Positions 63,615 to 64,000 of a stretch of 64,000 bases of DNA are shown here, piece after piece. Within the stretch, counting starts at the first letter, position 1. The number at the start of each line of letters is the position of its first letter. Under the pieces are notes generated by a model. It made no database searches, was not told the DNA's origin, and saw nothing but the letters and a program-made list of their open reading frames with translations. The position numbers and the translations under genes were made by a program. This DNA comes from Clusia tigrina (taxonomy: Eukaryota; Arthropoda; Insecta; Diptera; Clusiidae), in contig CAKKTE020000070.1 in NCBI GenBank assembly GCA_920105625.2, positions 62,001 through 126,000 on the forward strand, read 5' to 3'.

Positions 63615-64000
63615 AAAGTACTCGAGCCTCTTGTCAATTTAAGCTATCGCTCAAAGCTATGCTACCCTTGAGTCCCAAATCAAACACTGATAAAATTTCA
63701 AATGGCCCTAACTTCTATACGGTACGTCCTACACCTATCAAAGTTTGCAACATACAAATGCTTGTAACTTTTTACTGGAGCATCATAAGACCTTGAAATT
63801 TTGCAACAATAAAGTACTCTAGCCCCTTGTCAATTTAAGCTATCGCTCAAATCTATGCTACCCTTGAGTCCCAAATCAAACACTGATAAAACTTCAAATG
63901 GCCCTAACTTCTATACGAGACGTCCTACACCTATCAAAGTTTGCAACATACAAATGCTTGTAACTTTTTACTGGAGCGTCATAAAATCTTGAAATTTGGT

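Larger units (their letters stand above)
63486..63681. repeat. Representative full-length satellite monomer (196 bp)
   Basis: This unit is close to the majority sequence and serves as a reference. Landmarks by unit position: AAACACTGAT at 1-10, CAAATG at 18-23, TAACTT at 28-33, the GG/CGTC segment at 40-47, TTTGCAAC at 63-70, CAAATG again at 74-79, TAACTT again at 84-89, CTGGAGCGTC at 94-103, AAAGTACTCGAG at 130-141, AAGCTAT at 156-162 and again at 169-175, and CCCTTGAGTCCC at 180-191. It departs from the majority at TATGG (usually TACGG) and ACATCT (usually ACACCT). Two palindromic restriction words, AGTACT and CTCGAG, overlap by two bases in it and in many other units. Confidence 0.95.
1..64000. 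repeat. 196-bp satellite DNA array, head to tail, fills the window
   Basis: Landmark words recur every 196 bp (occasionally 195) throughout. Examples are AAACACTGAT, the TACGGTACGTCC segment, CTTTTTACTGGAGCGTC, AAAGTACTCGAG and GCTATGCTACCCTTGAG. The first unit boundaries checked fall at 197, 392 and 588. About 327 units are present, all in one orientation, and every stretch inspected aligns to the same unit. The majority monomer has 73 G+C of 196 (37%). Nothing else interrupts the array. By analogy with known satellites, such blocks form centromeric, pericentromeric or subtelomeric heterochromatin, but the position on the chromosome cannot be read from this sequence. I do not recognise the satellite family. 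Which monomer position is called base 1 is arbitrary; I use the A of AAACACTGAT. Confidence 0.98.
58710..64000. repeat. HOR domain 8: composite 2854-bp repeat (1874 + 980 bp), cut by the window end
   Basis: The CTTAAAGC / CCCAAA(A/T)CAAAC / TATATGG / ACATCT monomer recurs at about 58753, 60627, 61607 and 63481, spacings of 1874, 980 and 1874 bp. The 2854-bp period equals 15 units minus 86, the size of an internal deletion present once per period. Copy 1 runs from about 58.71 to 61.56 kb and copy 2 from 61.56 kb past the window end. Shared rare changes include CATCATAAGACC, TTTGGTACC, ACTTTCAACTGG, CGAGTCACTTG and CACCAATCAAAG. I saw only a few single-base differences (for example ACGCTACG against ACGGTACG, and ACTATTTAC against ACTTTTTAC). 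Confidence 0.9.

Noticed and set aside
1..64000. CRISPR-like array of regular direct repeats
   Set aside because: The whole 196-bp unit is repeated, with no short repeat/unique spacer alternation, no leader and no cas genes.
1..64000. CENP-B box in the TTTACGGGAGCG monomers
   Set aside because: CGGG is present, but the required TTCG is not found at the right distance upstream in either orientation.
1..64000. rDNA spacer or tandem RNA genes
   Set aside because: No tRNA-, 5S- or rRNA-like conserved blocks or Pol III boxes were recognised in the monomer on either strand.
1..64000. Polyadenylation signals (AATAAA) in nearly every unit
   Set aside because: AACAATAAAG recurs simply because it is part of the monomer, and no transcription unit is associated with it.

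Overview
The whole 64 kb window is one uninterrupted block of eukaryotic satellite DNA. A unit of about 196 bp is repeated head to tail roughly 327 times, always in the same orientation, from the first base to the last. I found no protein-coding gene, RNA gene, transposon, CRISPR array or unique-sequence island. The unit is about 37% G+C (73 of 196 bases in the majority monomer as I counted it). It matches no satellite I can name. A long homogenised array with layered higher-order repeats points to a eukaryotic centromeric, pericentromeric or other constitutive heterochromatin block. The species cannot be fixed from the sequence. The repeated TAACTT...GG..CGTC module recalls some plant satellites, but that is only an impression.

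Monomers differ by a limited set of diagnostic variants, and combinations of these recur at multiples of 196 bp, which gives higher-order repeats (HORs). Layout by domain: 1-12.8 kb, an irregular 12-monomer HOR (2351/2352 bp spacing) ending at a 103-bp truncated unit. 12.8-21.6 kb, a 6-monomer HOR (1176/1175 bp) at its clearest from 16.9 to 19.5 kb, ending at a 36-bp unit remnant. 21.6-32.7 kb, a mixed domain with a 2088-bp duplication, 980- and 1176-bp spacings, and a recurrent 129-bp short monomer. 32.7-35.8 kb, a 2156-bp (11-unit) duplication carrying a 16-bp internal slippage duplication. 35.8-43.1 kb, a mosaic with 784-bp (4-unit) spacing. 43.1-50.5 kb, two nearly identical adjacent 3712-bp blocks. 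50.5-58.7 kb, 784-bp spacing plus a 1764-bp (9-unit) tandem duplication. 58.7-64.0 kb, a composite 2854-bp repeat (1874 + 980 bp) that runs off the window end.

The monomer looks composite. Two adjacent 56-bp segments inside it agree at 35 of 56 positions without a gap, so the 196-bp unit probably grew from a smaller ancestral repeat. Short ORFs (mostly 61 codons, minus strand, GTG start) recur because some monomer variants lose an in-frame stop. Since 196 leaves remainder 1 on division by 3, the frame shifts at every unit, and I do not regard these ORFs as genes.

I saw no new enzymatic or defence system. What merits attention is the record of satellite evolution: nested duplications, recurrent short deletions marking related copies, and both expected products of one slippage event.
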